NCBI GenBank assembly: GCA_001972305.1
Contig: BDDD01002241.1
Coordinates: 133,199 to 197,198, forward strand
DNA length: 64,000 nt
Direction: 5' to 3'
DNA from: Cephalotus follicularis
Lineage: Eukaryota > Streptophyta > Magnoliopsida > Oxalidales > Cephalotaceae
Below are positions 25,801 through 39,082 of this stretch, one piece after another. Positions within the stretch are counted from its first letter, which is position 1, and each line of letters begins with the position of its first letter. The notes below the pieces were generated by a model. The model made no database searches. It worked only from the letters and a program-made list of their open reading frames with translations, and was not told the DNA's origin. The translations under genes and the position numbers were made by a program.

Positions 25801-28800
25801 TAGTTTCTTTCTTAGTAAGGCTTTGTTTGATGCTATTAAAATATAAGTTCATTCAAGGCATGAATGCCTCTCTCTCTCCACTACCTTTCTCTTTCATTCT
25901 TTGCACACTATCTTCGATTCATAATGGTTGTTGAAATTCTGTATGCCCTGCTGTAGTCTCAAATTCCCAAAAAAACTTAATTTTACAAACCTAACAATGA
26001 TTTCTTTGCTTAGTGAACCCCTACCTTTCACACTATTACGGCAGTACTGTCCAGAAACCCAGGCAGCGTATATAGATTTCCATCAACCAATTTCCAGCCT
26101 GATGTTTCCTTCCTCTCCAGCATATTTTTTTAATCAGAATATAATCCCTGTGCCCTAGCCCATCACAAAGCATTTGCATGCAAAATATTCTAATCTGCCC
26201 TGCATCAAAATGCCTACCCATACCAAATTCTAAGTTCAAAGCACAGCATGAAAAAGGTAAAATCTATATAGAAGTTGCTTGAAGTTGAAATATGATGGAA
26301 ATAAAAAAGGAAAAGGAAAAGAAGGCCTAAAATGTGAAACACAAAAATATAAAACAAATGTTCATAAAGAATCAAGAACCAACAATTATCCCAGCAAGAA
26401 AAGGAAAGAAAATTTTGGAAGTATAAAAACACAAGACAAAACATCGATATATCTAGCACCCAAAATGAACTTACCTGAATTAGGCTTGCAGCTCTATATT
26501 CCTTTGCATGCAAAAATCTCACGCGAGTTGCGAAGCCACGGAGGTTGGACTGGATAATGATTACAGCCGATAACAGTTTCGTGTAAGCAAGTCTTAACAG
26601 CAACCTGCGGACAGATTTCTGTATTGAAATAGCAGCTGCTGCCTCTCGTTTCGCAACATACATTTTTCGAGCAAGGCATCCTGCAGAATAGTGACCAGTC
26701 AACAATTGAATCATTCTGATTCTTCTCACCAAAGAGCTATCAAGTATGTAAATAAAAAATGGCAAGCATAAATAAATGCAGAACAAGGAAAAAAAAATTA
26801 AGGTATTTTCATATTACAAGGATTGTGAAGATGAGAAGATGCTAAAACTAAAAAAGAAAGGTTTCAGACAAAGGCTTTGGACAATTTTACAGTGGGTAGT
26901 AGAGGTAGGACCTCAAAGAAGGGGCAACCGGTGGGAACTAGATACTTAATGGTACTCTCATGATAATGGCAACAGCAGTAGCGGAAATGGAGTGAAAAAA
27001 GATAAAACACGACTGAATTTTGTGGTTTTTGGAATGATAGCCCATGTACTAATTCCAACGATAATTCTGTCAACTCCAAGAAGCTTATGAAGCCTGAAGG
27101 AATCAAGATGGCAGCCATCAAACTCTTAGGTCTTTAGCTTTGCATTAATTAACATTGAAGACCATTATAAAGGTGAGTTTGGGAACCATCACTATTTGCT
27201 TTTTGCTTTTGCTTTTGGCTTCTTAGAATTTTTATTTTCGGTTAAAATCAAAATCAAGAAAATTTCAAGTTTTTGTTTTTTAATTTATATAATCTCCATG
27301 AAAAGCTAAGCACAGAAGCTAAAAGTTTAAGTTATATAGCTTTTGCTTTTAGTGTAAAAAGTTACAAAATAAAAAGGTAAAAAAAATAGTCAAAAGCACA
27401 AACAATGGTTCCCAAATGCAGCTTAAGAAGATTGATGAAAGAAAAGAGGTATTGTGCTAATATGTCAATGATTAATTTTTTCGAGTTAAAATCAAAATTT
27501 TAATTTTTGGTCTTGTGATTTATATATATCCATAAAAAAATAAACACAAAAGCTAAAAACTGAAGTTATATAGCTTTTTCTTTCAGCTTAAAAAGTTACA
27601 AAAAAAAAAAAAAGAAGCTAAAAACAAAAATCAAAAGCACAGACTATGGTTCCCAAATGCAGCTTAAGAAGATTGATGAAGGAAAAGAGGTATTGTTTTA
27701 ATATGTCAATGATTAATTTTTTCGTAAAAATTATAAATATATAAATCTTTTTATAATAAACTTGCAGAGATAGGTAGTAAATTGAACCTCTGCAGTATGC
27801 TTGGAGTGCAAAGGCAGCAACCCTGGTTGAGATGAAACTCTTCCGTGCAATATATGTTCGTAATCTACGTTGAATACACTTTGCAGAACTGTCAAGAACC
27901 TCAGCACGATGGGCATCTAAAATGCCAATCTGCCCAGCCCTAAGAAACACTTTGTTCTTCCCCAACTAGAAAAACAAAAATAAAACATCTCAAACACCTA
28001 AAAAACCAACTGAATAAACTCCAATTGTATTTTTATTAAGAACCGTACCTGAAAATTTTCAAGCTTTAAGTTTTGCAGAATTTTCCTTGTTAAAGTGAGT
28101 TCATCATAACTGCAAAAATTGAAAGTAGCAAATGTCCGTGGCTACAAAAGTGATTAGAAAATCTACAACAGGAAAAAAATCTGAGTGCATTTTTCATTGC
28201 TGTTCAATAGAATACGGATTGTATAGCAACTTGACACAATTTTGAAAAAAATAGCTTATACATATGGAAGATGCACAAAGATAATAAATCTGAATTTTCA
28301 TAATATAGGGTAGAAGACGAAAGACAACTACTAAAAGAAAAACAATTACCAACAAAGTTCTAATCATCCTTGCATAAACAGAAAAATCATTACTACTCAA
28401 TACCATATCCTTGAATACGTGTATAGTAGATTATTTAAGCAGAACCAACAGACTGTAAACACCACCTTCCATCCATGAATTCAAGAGCCAATAGTCCAAA
28501 ACGGTCCACGAACTCTGAATAAGTCCTTCGAGTGGGATAACCTGCCAGACTTATCCGAACAGCCTCTAGAACGCCCTGCACCACATCAAAATATTATCAT
28601 CCAAAATAACATTACTAAATGACCCTGCTGAGAAACTATAAATTATTACGAGTACTCCCTCTGTCCAATAAAGAGAATCTCAGTTCTTAAACAGTCTTCT
28701 TCCATAATCTCTCTCAAGATAAAGGTTAACATTTGTTATTGAAGAGTAAAATAGGGAAAAATAACTTATTGCTAACTGTTGAATGCAGGAAATAACTCAT

Positions 28801-31800
28801 TATGCCCAAATTGAAAGAGTAATAATCATTGTGGGACAGGAGTATTTGGGCTGGATACAAGAGCCTAAAACTCATACATCTGTCCAAGAAGGAATCTGAA
28901 ATACAGTTTGAACCATATCAGCTGACTTAAACAATGAAAATTGAAGATAAACACATCACTGTTTATGAATCTTTTTGGTACCAATCCAAACTGCCTAAAC
29001 CATGGAGCGGGAAAAATTGAGGGTGATCATTTCAAAGGGGTTCCCAGAAATTCTAAAAGTATAAGCATTAATGTGTGTTACCCCACAGCGTAGCTGATGT
29101 AAGACACTGAGATTCTCAAACTTTTGAGGGCGGTTCAATGAGTTTGGCTTCACACAGCGTATGTAATGAGGCTCAGTCAAGTTGAGGGTTTCCATGAGTG
29201 CTTGAAGTTGTTGCTTAAAAAGAAAGAGAAATAATCAGCAGCCTGGATTATAGCAAATGATCGGAAGTAACACCAACAAACAGACACTAATCTGAGGAGC
29301 TATCACATTATAAAACTGTAACAGGTGGACGAATATCGGGAAATGAAATACTAAAAAAATAAAACAATCGAAGTAGCTATTGTTAGACCAAATGACAAAA
29401 AATATACCCATACATAAGGCTTAATTGGCAATTTGCACCCAAACTTATAGCAAAAGTGCAAGTTGCACCCCGAACTTACTTTCAGTGCAATCAAGTAATT
29501 CAACATATACAATCAATGCAATTAAAATACTGTCGTTAGTTAATGATAAACAGCCGCTGAGGTGGATTGAATGATCTGACTTTTTGAAAAATGGTATTTT
29601 TTATGTGGCTTAATATCAGCCGTTGGATCAAAATCAAGAAAATAGTAATCTAATCCCATCTAACGACTGAGAATAAAACACAATCAAATCTCTCATCTCT
29701 CTCGTCACACACACACACACACACACTCTCTCTCTCTCTCTCCATAATATTCCCCGAGTATTAAGGGAAGAGAAGATGATAATAGAGAAGATGGCGAGGC
29801 AACAAGAGAGTGTGGCTGACCCTTCTATGGTTGAACTGTCGCACATGGTGACTAAGTAGATGGAGTACACAAACAGTGGGCGTGGGCTCGAGGAAGACCA
29901 ATTGGAGGTTGTGGTGTTGTGGGTTAGCAGGTTTGGTAATGGAGGAGAGAGAGAGAGAGAGAGAGAGAGATTTGATTGTGTTTTAATCTTAGCTGTTGGA
30001 TGAGATTACTATTTTCATAATTTTAATCCAACGGTAGAGATTAAGCCATGTAAAAATATCACTTTTCAAAAAGCCAGATCATTAAATCCACCTAAATACC
30101 GGTTAGAAATGTCAGCGGCCAATACCTTAATCGCACTGATTCTACAAGTTCAGTTCCTAGATTGCACTGCAAGTAAGTTCGGAGAGCAACTTACACTTTT
30201 GCTACAAGCTCGTGGTGCAAATTGCCAATTTAGCCCATACAAAAAGCAAAAAATTTATAAATCCAATCCTATGCAAAAAGTCAAGTATAAAACACCATCA
30301 GACCATGATAAATGGAGGCATAGACACTTCGATGGCATAGAAACAAATGGAGGCATAGACACTACAATGGCATAGAAACAAAGGGAAAAGTGAAATAATA
30401 CTACAATCAGCCTTTTAATGCATTCACTATGTAATGGAAATTTGAATCAATATTCAATCAACTAACGATATTTATTGGCACATCAAGGATATAACAAAAG
30501 AATAAAAAATAATAGTCCCTAAAATTAAAACATTTCAACGGAGAAAAAGGCAAGCATGACATCTTTTAGAAACATGCAGAAGCCATATGAGTGACTAAAC
30601 CTAAACTGCATAAATTCATATCAGTGACCAAATCCAACAAGACCTGGATTTTGTTTGAACAAACAAACTGTCCAATTTTCCTATTCCTTTGTATTATTTC
30701 ATAATTGAGAGCTTAGCACTAGGATGAAAACAAAGATTGGAAAAAGTTTCATACTTTGAATCTGGAGGCCACAGAAGAAAACTTGTACGATGATCTTGAA
30801 GATTCCTCAGGTAGTGAAGGAAAAAGACCAACAACAAAGGGGCATTTTGATGAAGACAACAGATTGCAATGTTCGACCACAACATAATCACGATTTTTAT
30901 CCAAAAAGGTATCTGTTTGATATGTAACCTACACAAAGAATAGCGAGTGCATCAAATATACTATGTCAGATCACAACATAAGGCTACTGGGAAGAATATT
31001 GCGATATAACGTATCATGCCTTGCCAGCATAATGGGATACGGTAAAATCCGTTTCTGAAAATTTTGCCTTTTCCAACCTCGGGTGGACACGTAAATTCTG
31101 AAATAGCCTGGTTGAAAATGTTTCATGTGTTGATTTAGGGAACATGCTGCATAAACGAGAAAATCAGGATAAGGATAAATTGCATATAAGCAATTGTATA
31201 GAGCAACACGCACCAATTGATACGGAAGAACTAACTGTACCAAGCTTCATCCAAGAGACCAATTATCCCAATAGGTTTCTGCAAATCCATGCAAACCCCC
31301 ATAAGGCCCAAGAGTACAGAGACTAGAAGCATATGAACAAGGAAAGAACCAGAGAAAAAATGAAATAGGTAAAAGTTGAATAAGAGAATCTCTGGTTCTT
31401 GCCAGACTCCGTCAATTATAACATTATGCAAGTATAAAGAATTATACACATACACGCATGTGCGGCAACACGGATGCACGTATGTGTTTAGCTTAATGTC
31501 CACAAGCATTATAGTGGATGACAATATGCAGGATAACATATAAAATTTATTTATCATCATTATAAGAGAAATAAAAATAAAAAACCCCTGAGGTTTAGAC
31601 GCATTAAAACTTAACCCCCGGCATTTTCAACAATATTGAACAACCCCTGAAGTTTGCTAGCGTGATAACCCCCTCCGTTATTCAAACATTAAGAAAAGTT
31701 AAGCAACATAACTGCCACGTGAACGTATTTTAAGAAAAAAATCCGAGAATGCATTCACAATATCCTCTAAAATTCCAAACTCTCTCACTCTCCGCCACTG

Positions 31801-34800
31801 TCTCCACACTAATCCACAGCCCAAAAATCATTTCATAATATCCTCTAATATCCCAAACTCTTAATACACAAAGAAATTAAAACAAAAATCCCAAATAAAA
31901 AAATTATGCTAGCGATTAGGTCAAAACAGAGGAATGAATCAAGGGGGCACCAAACTAAACCAAAACAATCCACCAAACTAAACAAAAACAATCATACTAT
32001 AAGAAATCTATGTCTCAAGAATAAGACATGGCCGGGCTCAGAGTATTACTATGATCAATAGTAAGTAGTAACAATGAATTCTAGATGATCTATGGCCATC
32101 GGATCCCAAGAAGAAGTCAGTTGAAGGTAGCAAATTTTGGAGCGCGGTCCGCTCTTTGGCTTCTTTCTTCTTTCTCAAAAATGGAAGTGCAATTGTAAAC
32201 TCAGAATCAGTGCACACACCAACACCACCAACGCCAAATCTTGAGAGTATGGAAGAGCAATTATTGGAATTTAGAAATGAGGTGGAATTGTAGGGGTATT
32301 GATGTTTAGAGGGAATTAAAGGATGATTAGTTTATGTTCATCAATTAAAATGTTTGATTCTTGAAGGAAAAAAATCAAGATCCAAGCAGCATCACCATAA
32401 GACTCGCCCTGTGTGAACTTAAATCAAGGCCTAACATTGGCTAGTATAACCTTACCAAGAATAAGTAGTAGTTGGCTTAAGAGATAAGAAAGGAGAGGAA
32501 AAGGTAGAGAAAGCTATAAGTGAGAGAGAGAAAAAAAAAATGGGAATTAGGGTTTATGAGGGCTTTTTAATCAGAGGGTATTTCGGGAAAGTAAAAAAAT
32601 TTACAGAAAAGTCTGACAGCATTTGCGGAAAATGGTTGTAAGGGGGGTTTTCAATAATTTTCAAAATGTAGGGGGGATAAGTGCAAACACTTCTAAACCT
32701 AAGAGGTTTTGTGATTATATGTTTTTTATAATGTGTCCAAAATCAGAAATCACGATAAAATAAATTTAAAGTGAAAAGTAAACCATGTGAAGCAATATCA
32801 TATGATTTTGCGCACCTAATTATCCAAGTCACTCAATACACACGTAATTCATTTAAGGCTGGACGGGCAGCAAAGCTGCCCATTGGTACTTACCAGAAAA
32901 TATTTTCTTCTATTTTCTAAACTACAACAAAAATAAATAAATAAAAATTTGTATTGCTGTTTCACAAACATTGGCAGAATATATCACCAAGTTTTCATAC
33001 AATAATGCAAATATTAGAAGAAGAAAAAAAAGTATGCTCTATATTATAAAGCCAACTTTTCGAAATAATTCTCAGTTACGCATAGGCTCTTTTTTTTAAG
33101 AAAAAAAAAATCCATTTAACAAGTCTAAACATGAAATCTGAAAGACCAGATCTAACAAACACAAAAAAATGCAAAGAAGAAATATCAATTAAATTTTTTT
33201 CTACCTCAAGAGATTTGGTGAATATATTTAGGCATTGAGAAATGGGCCCAGTAGTATGATTGTTGATAGGCTTTTATATCAATATGGATTGGGAGAATTA
33301 GGTGAACTAAAAATAACGTTCCACATGATTCAATTAGGAGCTGCCGAGTAATTTATGAATATAAAAGAGCTGTTAGTCTAAATTAGGTTAATTTTCCCAA
33401 AAAAAAATTGAGACCATGATGTGAAAACTCTCTGTATGATTTCAGCATATAATCATATGTATGATTATGTAACCAAATAAGTTTCACTTCTTAGAACTAT
33501 CATGAATACATTGACAAATGTAGCACTGAAAACATGTTGACATAGTATAACTTCAAGCAAAATCATACAATTTCAGAATATGCACAATCCAATCTTACTA
33601 GAGCCTAACATGATTTTTAGCAGCATATAGGTGTATAAATCAATTAACCATGCTATTTATAGAATCACAAGATCTCGAAGATATTCGCTCCCAAGATTAA
33701 ATTAAGTTCCAAGAAAAGGTAACAGAAATAACAGATAAACTAGCAAAGTATTGAACAGAATTGAAGACCTTCTCAATCAAATCTAAAACGTCTTGGTTGT
33801 CTATAAATTCGATGTAGCTCCAATTAATTTCCTCCCTCCTATACTCCTCCTGCTCCATCTTGAATACATGCTGAAAAGATTAAAAAGAAATAAGATGTCG
33901 CCATAAATCACTATAAATGCCAATGCACGTAAAGAGACAGTAATTGCACACCTCATTAAAATGTTGCTGAAGCTTTTCGTTTGCAAAGTTTATGCAAAAT
34001 TGCTCAAAACTGTAATCAGAAAAGGGTGCCAACAAATTGTGATCAATAATATTAAATCCTGATGACAAAAACTAATTCTTGTCAGGCATGCAGATGCAAA
34101 AAGCATGAAAACAATATATTTATGCTTTGTTTTGGACTTGACTAAAATGTACACAGTAATATATGTGAGACCTCATAGTCTGTCAAGCCCCTTACAGCTG
34201 TAAAGTTTAAAGGGATTCTACACAGTTATTGGGTATTTACTAAGATATTTCCGTAGTAATAGATTGACTGAGAATGAGACTTTTGGTAAGTGAGGTAAAC
34301 TCATCATGAGTTTTAGTCCTAGAAGTGGATCAGAGTCTTCCCCCATTGCCTCTTACCAACTTGCAGTAGGACATGTATGTTCTTTCTTCGTCTTTTTTAC
34401 ATTGGGCCCGACAACCAAGTTTTAAAAGATGTATTTCCATACTAATTCAAAATAAAATAATAACAAAGAATTTTATTCCTAAAAGAAAATTGAAAACTGT
34501 TATATAACTAGGAACATTCATAAATTGGCAATCATTGCTCTAATTGAAAATTTTTATTTTTTATTAGCATAGTATTCCAAATTTATGTCGGAAAAGAAAT
34601 GAGAAAACAATTATATATAAATATAAGCGTACCTATTATATTTAAAGCATTCAAAACCATAAATGTCCAAAACTCCAATTTGTATCTCGGAACTCGGATC
34701 TTGCCCAACAGAGTTATTGATTTTATTGACAAGCCTGAAAAACAAAAGGAAAAATTGAAGTGATTGGCACCAAGATAAATTTTCCATATATTTTATTGAA

Positions 34801-36006
34801 TATGACAGAGTGAATAAACATACCAGTCAAACAGCCAAGCATAAACAGTCTTTGCTAATGCATCACGACTAGAAATGGCAGCATTACAGTCAAGAGCCTT
34901 CACAATACTTCCTTCACGCGTTTGAATTGTACGAGTACACAATGTCGCCAGCAATAGGTTTACATCACACCTGTAAAAAGTATTTAAGTTAGATAAAGTA
35001 CCAGCACAAGCATCTACCTAACTATGGTCAATACAAGAGGGGAATAGCTTCTAATCACATCCTAACACTAACTAAAATTGTTTTGCACTAATTAATTTTG
35101 AAGTAAATCCTCATTCCAGTAAGCCAACAAATTCTGGAAATTTTGTGATTCCTTGATTCCAATATCCTCAATCAATAAATTAAGATACGAATCAATCTAT
35201 CCTACAATGATAAAAAGGAATATCACAATTGCCAAATTCTGTTTCTACATCGAATACATTACATTAAACTCTCTAGACACTTGGCAATCAACAAAAACAG
35301 AAATCCATAAAATTATTGAAAAGATGAACAATAATGTTAAATCTAAAAAACAGTTAGGGAAATGGAATGCGTTTTATAGTCTGATAAATATTGTACAAGG
35401 AAAAGGGAAAGTTAGATCACCCACATAAATAGATCAGCAGCCATCTGCATATGAAAGCTAGAGTTTTGATCCTTTATAACCGAAGAATCGTGCTCTTTTC
35501 CCGGAGAAAATTCAATATTCCCAAGATGCAAAATGGCAGCCAAAGTCCGAAATATGGCTTCCTGGTAATGGGTTGTTGAAATAAATGATATGGGGGACAT
35601 AGAGACAAATTAATAGAAATAAATAAGCAATATAAAACTGTAAATAACATCACTAAAATAAGACTTTTAAACCTGCTCTTCAGGACTTATACCAACTATA
35701 TCCATTGCCCTCCGCGTTTTCATGTATTCCTCTGCACTGCTCAATCCATCTAATTCATAGATCTGACTTTGATTTAAGTAATGGAAGTGACTAGGATGAC
35801 CAAGCTTATACTTCTCTACATCCTAGCACACAAAGACATTCCCAAAGCAATGTTTATAATCTCAAAATATCCAAAAATATTACATATGAAATGCACATGC
35901 AAATCCAACTCCAACTCAGCGAGCCTTGACCTTTAGGCAATATTTTACCTTGCACACTTCTGTACAGAACTACCAGACATCATCAAAAGATAATTACGAA
36001 AAGGGG

Positions 36007-36048
<42 letters not shown>

Positions 36049-39000
36049 AATACCCTCCCAGATGCACACAACTGATAAAAGCAGTGATAATTCCTTTCAG
36101 GGTTTGCTATCTGAACAACTCGAGACCGTTCGAGAAGGTAAGTTCTAATTGCAGCACCAGATATTCTTCCATTTGTATCAAATTGGATCTCAACAAACTT
36201 GCCAAAACGACTGCCAAAAACAAATAATAAAAACTAATCAAGAAGGAATTATATAAGCTAGAAGTCAAAAGGTTACCAACTTCACCATATGAAGAAAAAA
36301 TAAAGCAAGAAATATACAGAATGAGTTCACTATTTCATTTATCTTTTCCAAAGTAATAGTCTAATGTAACAATATAAAAATAGCAAGGCTCCAATTTAGA
36401 TGTTTAATGCACCAATAGACTGCAAATACATTTATCATTCCAACAGTTCTCTTACGATGTTCAGTCTACCGTTATATCAGACCACTTACCATGGTTTTCC
36501 CTCACCAGCATACAACGGCTAATATCAGAACTTTTCATTCTTTTGGAATTCTGTTCCATCACTTGCATTCACATCATGTAACTATTATTTATTTTAGCAA
36601 ACCCTTTCCGCTAATTCAGCCATCAAAGGGAACACTAAATCAATACTCAGCCCTGGCACTGCTGGGCAATGTAAGACATAATTGTATTAATTAGTCAAGT
36701 AGTTTTCCAGATGAGCATGCAAATGTATTGTTGTCAAAAGCTACTCCTTATAGAATTTCCAACCGGCTTGTCATCATTCCACTAAGAAAAAAAATAATAC
36801 CGCGCCCACTCATGAATTAATTCTCTCTCAAAAGATTTTTCTGTGATAAAATTTTCATAATGCATCAACCAAGATGAACTAAAAAGAAGAAATTTTGTTG
36901 AAACAAAACCATCTTAATAACAATGCAACTACATGGAGTATTGTGAATGCACAGAGAGAAGGCATTAAAGTTATTAAGTATTGCATAAACTCAACTTAGA
37001 CAGCCCAACAGTGAGGTAATTAATGAAATAGCAAGATCATTGATTAAGTTCCAAGGTTCAGCATCACATAAGACAATATGATCCTTACACAAGGAACGCC
37101 AAAACCCACCTTGAATTGTCATTTCTAACAGTCCTTGCATTACCGAATGCTTCCAAGAGTGGATTTGACTGGACCATACAAAAAATTTAAATTAGCAACA
37201 CGTAAATATCAGAGATTCAGATATAGAATGCAAATTTACAGATTTTCAGAAGATAGCAAACTGAACTTGAGACCAGAACTAACTAATCCATCTTAATCTA
37301 ATTATCATATCCCTCAACTCATTAAAACGTTTCTTGGCGGCCAAATTTAGTAACATAATTTAGCCAATAAACTTTTAGAACCAACATTAATAAAATTAGA
37401 AAAAAAAAAACAACATTTCATTCAAAAACAGATTTTTTGTTCTTATCATTTAAACCACACAATACCAAAACTCAATGGTTCAATTGACTCAAGTGTAATT
37501 CTTACTTCAAGAACTTGCTGCTCCACAGTTCGATCATCACCAGCAGCACGACCACCAACATATGTCAGATATTGCATAATCAGCTTCGTAGTCTCGGTTT
37601 TCCCAGCCCCACTTTCTCCACTAACCAGTATAGATTGGCTTTGACCCTCCTTCATCATAGCTCTGAATCATCAAATCCAACAGAAGCCCACTAGATCACT
37701 TCACAAGGTAGTGATATTCCTATCAAAGAACTATACTAAAATTTCATGCAAGCACAAAACCAACAAACCTGTATGATGCATCAGCTACAGCAAAAACATG
37801 GGGGCTTAGCTCACCGAATGGAGCTCCCTTGTACTGCTCCATCATATGCACATTATAAAGATGAGGAAGCTTTGTAAATGGGTTAACTGCTATCAAAATG
37901 CTTCCAGTGTAAGTCTATCAGAGACAAAGAAGGAAACAACCTGTGTCAGTATCAGCAGCGAATAAAGGAAATATTAAATGGATCAAAATTTGAACTATTT
38001 GAATGACAATTACTAGCATCACCAAATTGATTGTTGACCGGTAGAAATTTGAACAAACTAAATTTGAAGAAACTAATATGTAATGAACAACAGAATTTAA
38101 AAGAAATTAATTGATCAAGAATATCTAATTAATGAACCACTTCCCCCATTGGCAAGAAAAGAAAATTATACCCTGGTGTATAGAATACAAATCATCCACT
38201 TTAAAGTCAAAATGATGATGTTCAGGCAAAAGCATTCACATCAACCCGAAATAGAATGACAAGAGTTATTGACCATGCAAGGCTAGGCTGCCTATCGCCA
38301 AATGGAACATAGAACAGCAGTAAAGATTATCCAAAGGGGCAAGAAAATTGATTTCCAGTTCATTTATGCCAAATATCCATTTAAAGAACCTTGGTTCACC
38401 ATAAACACAACCTAAAAGTGCCAAAACCGTCAGGTTTGCATTCCTATTCTGTCAAAAGACGGTTATCCCAAAAAAATAAAAACAATTAAAGAAATGTTTT
38501 ATTTATTGCTGAGACGAAATGGAGTTTGAACACCTATAATAAGACATGCATTTTCACATCTGTCACTTTATTTTCGTCGTAATCTTCACTCAAATTGAAA
38601 CTAACCCATTGAGCATTTCGTCGGTCGAAACTTGTCTTACAAATTTAGAAAAAAGAAAAAATAAACAATAAACAAACAATAACAAGCGTTACAAACCTAA
38701 AAACTAGAATGATTAACAGATAGGTGACTAACATAAATATCATTAAGAGCATATCTCCTTTGGAGATTGTAAAGCACTCCAGGCTCATTCAAATAAGTCA
38801 GCTTCGTCATATCGTCCACTCCTCCATGCTCATCCTCTTCGTCACAATCTCTCGGGAACACCTTCTCGGGAGCAGCCATAACCTAACACCACTAAAAGAG
38901 TCAAAAACCGCACAAAACATGCAATAATACACCAAATTAAACAAACAAACAAAAAAAATCACCTTCTTCCAAGAAGAAGTTTGTATTTGCACTTGTTTGC

Positions 39001-39082
39001 CTACGAAATCGACGATTTCGGCTGCGACCCAGGCCTGATTCTTGTCCTCGGCCCAAACTTTGGAGCCTTTACGCAGATTCAT
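16857..39082 (-). CDS. Class XI myosin heavy chain
   Basis: Actin-based organelle motor of the cytoplasm. I traced 38 coding exons (given high to low): 39082-38963, 38882-38733, 37914-37769, 37662-37506, 37168-37110, 36210-36054, 35822-35673, 35561-35425, 34970-34824, 34734-34633, 34009-33952, 33870-33769, 31278-31241, 31146-31020, 30928-30755, 29213-29082, 28575-28466, 28109-28049, 27965-27788, 26680-26475, 24675-24556, 24432-24334, 23889-23668, 23117-22978, 22740-22629, 22493-22443, 22320-22234, 22047-21877, 21646-21494, 20545-20369, 18791-18654, 18546-18476, 18382-18283, 18199-18143, 18057-18001, 17893-17813, 17732-17650, 16980-16857. The total is 4,554 nt, 1,517 residues, normal for myosin XI. 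Landmarks: SH3-like N-terminus ([18 protein letters not shown]), P-loop GESGAGKT in exon 4, switch I NDNSSRFGKF across exons 5-6, switch II DIYGFE in exon 10, IQ repeats in exons 19-21, coiled coil in exons 21-25, and the dilute/globular cargo-binding tail from [15 protein letters not shown] (exon 28) onward. The tail end resembles the XI-F subgroup from memory; subgroup unconfirmed. Introns 14, 23 and 36 use GC donors. Confidence 0.97.
17060..17375. mobile_element. Possible MITE in myosin intron 37
   Basis: CACGGTTCGGTTCTTTG near the left end, and CGGTTCGGTTTT-like and AAACCGAACTAAACC-like blocks towards the right, with an AT-rich centre. This layout is typical of small plant MITEs with GGTTCGGTT ends. 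I could not define ends or a target duplication. Confidence 0.35.
19361..19912. repeat. Tandem array, about 120-bp unit, in myosin intron 30
   Basis: A unit containing AACTGGCTAG-TAGCTCAA, then TGTAGCACTT-TATTAA-AGCAT, then GGAAGTAGCTCCTTCCACA recurs about 4.5 times. The last block falls near 19441, 19561, 19653, 19776 and 19888, so spacing varies between about 92 and 123 bp. Units are clearly diverged. Non-coding. Confidence 0.8.
24676..26474. other. Myosin intron 20, 1.8 kb
   Basis: No exon or element with clear ends. Two similar stretches, each with GAATGCCT followed by a CT microsatellite and TTTGCAC, lie near 25320-25390 and 25855-25910, suggesting an old duplication of about 540 bp. 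Confidence 0.4.
27176..27725. repeat. MITE-like foldback plus a tandem duplication in myosin intron 19
   Basis: TTTGGGAACCAT near 27180 faces ATGGTTCCCAAA near 27405-27418, so the interval resembles a small MITE. A unit of about 245 bp (GTTAAAATCAAAATC..., GTTATATAGCTTTT..., AAAAGTTACAAAA..., TGGTTCCCAAATGCAGCTTAAGAAGATTGATGAA..., split here by ellipses) then occurs twice in direct order, about 27239-27485 and 27486-27725, so the right end of the MITE and 65 bp of flank were duplicated. The second copy lies about 60 bp from the acceptor-side exon boundary at 27788. Confidence 0.7.
29418..30235. mobile_element. Mutator-like foldback element (MULE-MITE) in myosin intron 15
   Basis: 818 bp. The ends GGCTTAATTGGCAATTTGCA and TGCAAATTGCCAATTTAGCC are inverted repeats that continue, imperfectly, for about 280 bp on each side, leaving little unique DNA in the centre. 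Flanks CATACATAA (29409-29417) and CATACAAAA (30236-30244) match at 8 of 9 positions, as expected for a Mutator-type 9-bp target duplication. Each arm ends inward in a microsatellite: CA and CT runs at about 29705-29742 and a GA run at about 29945-29970. No transposase reading frame. Confidence 0.88.
31559..32732. mobile_element. Long-TIR non-autonomous element in myosin intron 12
   Basis: About 1.17 kb. The two ends are imperfect inverted repeats for about 95 bp: ATTATAAGAGAAA... with ACCCCTGAGGTTTAG, AACTTAACCCCC and CATTTTCAA on the left, against the reverse complement ATTATAAAAAACA... with ACCTCTTAGGTTTAG, CACTTATCCCCCC and CATTTTGAAA on the right. No transposase or other coding region inside. 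A target duplication is not evident, so the outer ends are approximate and the superfamily is open. Confidence 0.65.
36008..36044. repeat. (GA)n microsatellite beside a myosin donor site
   Basis: About 18 GA units. On the minus strand it is a (CT)n run starting about 10 nt inside intron 6, just after the donor of exon 6 at 36054. Confidence 0.9.
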
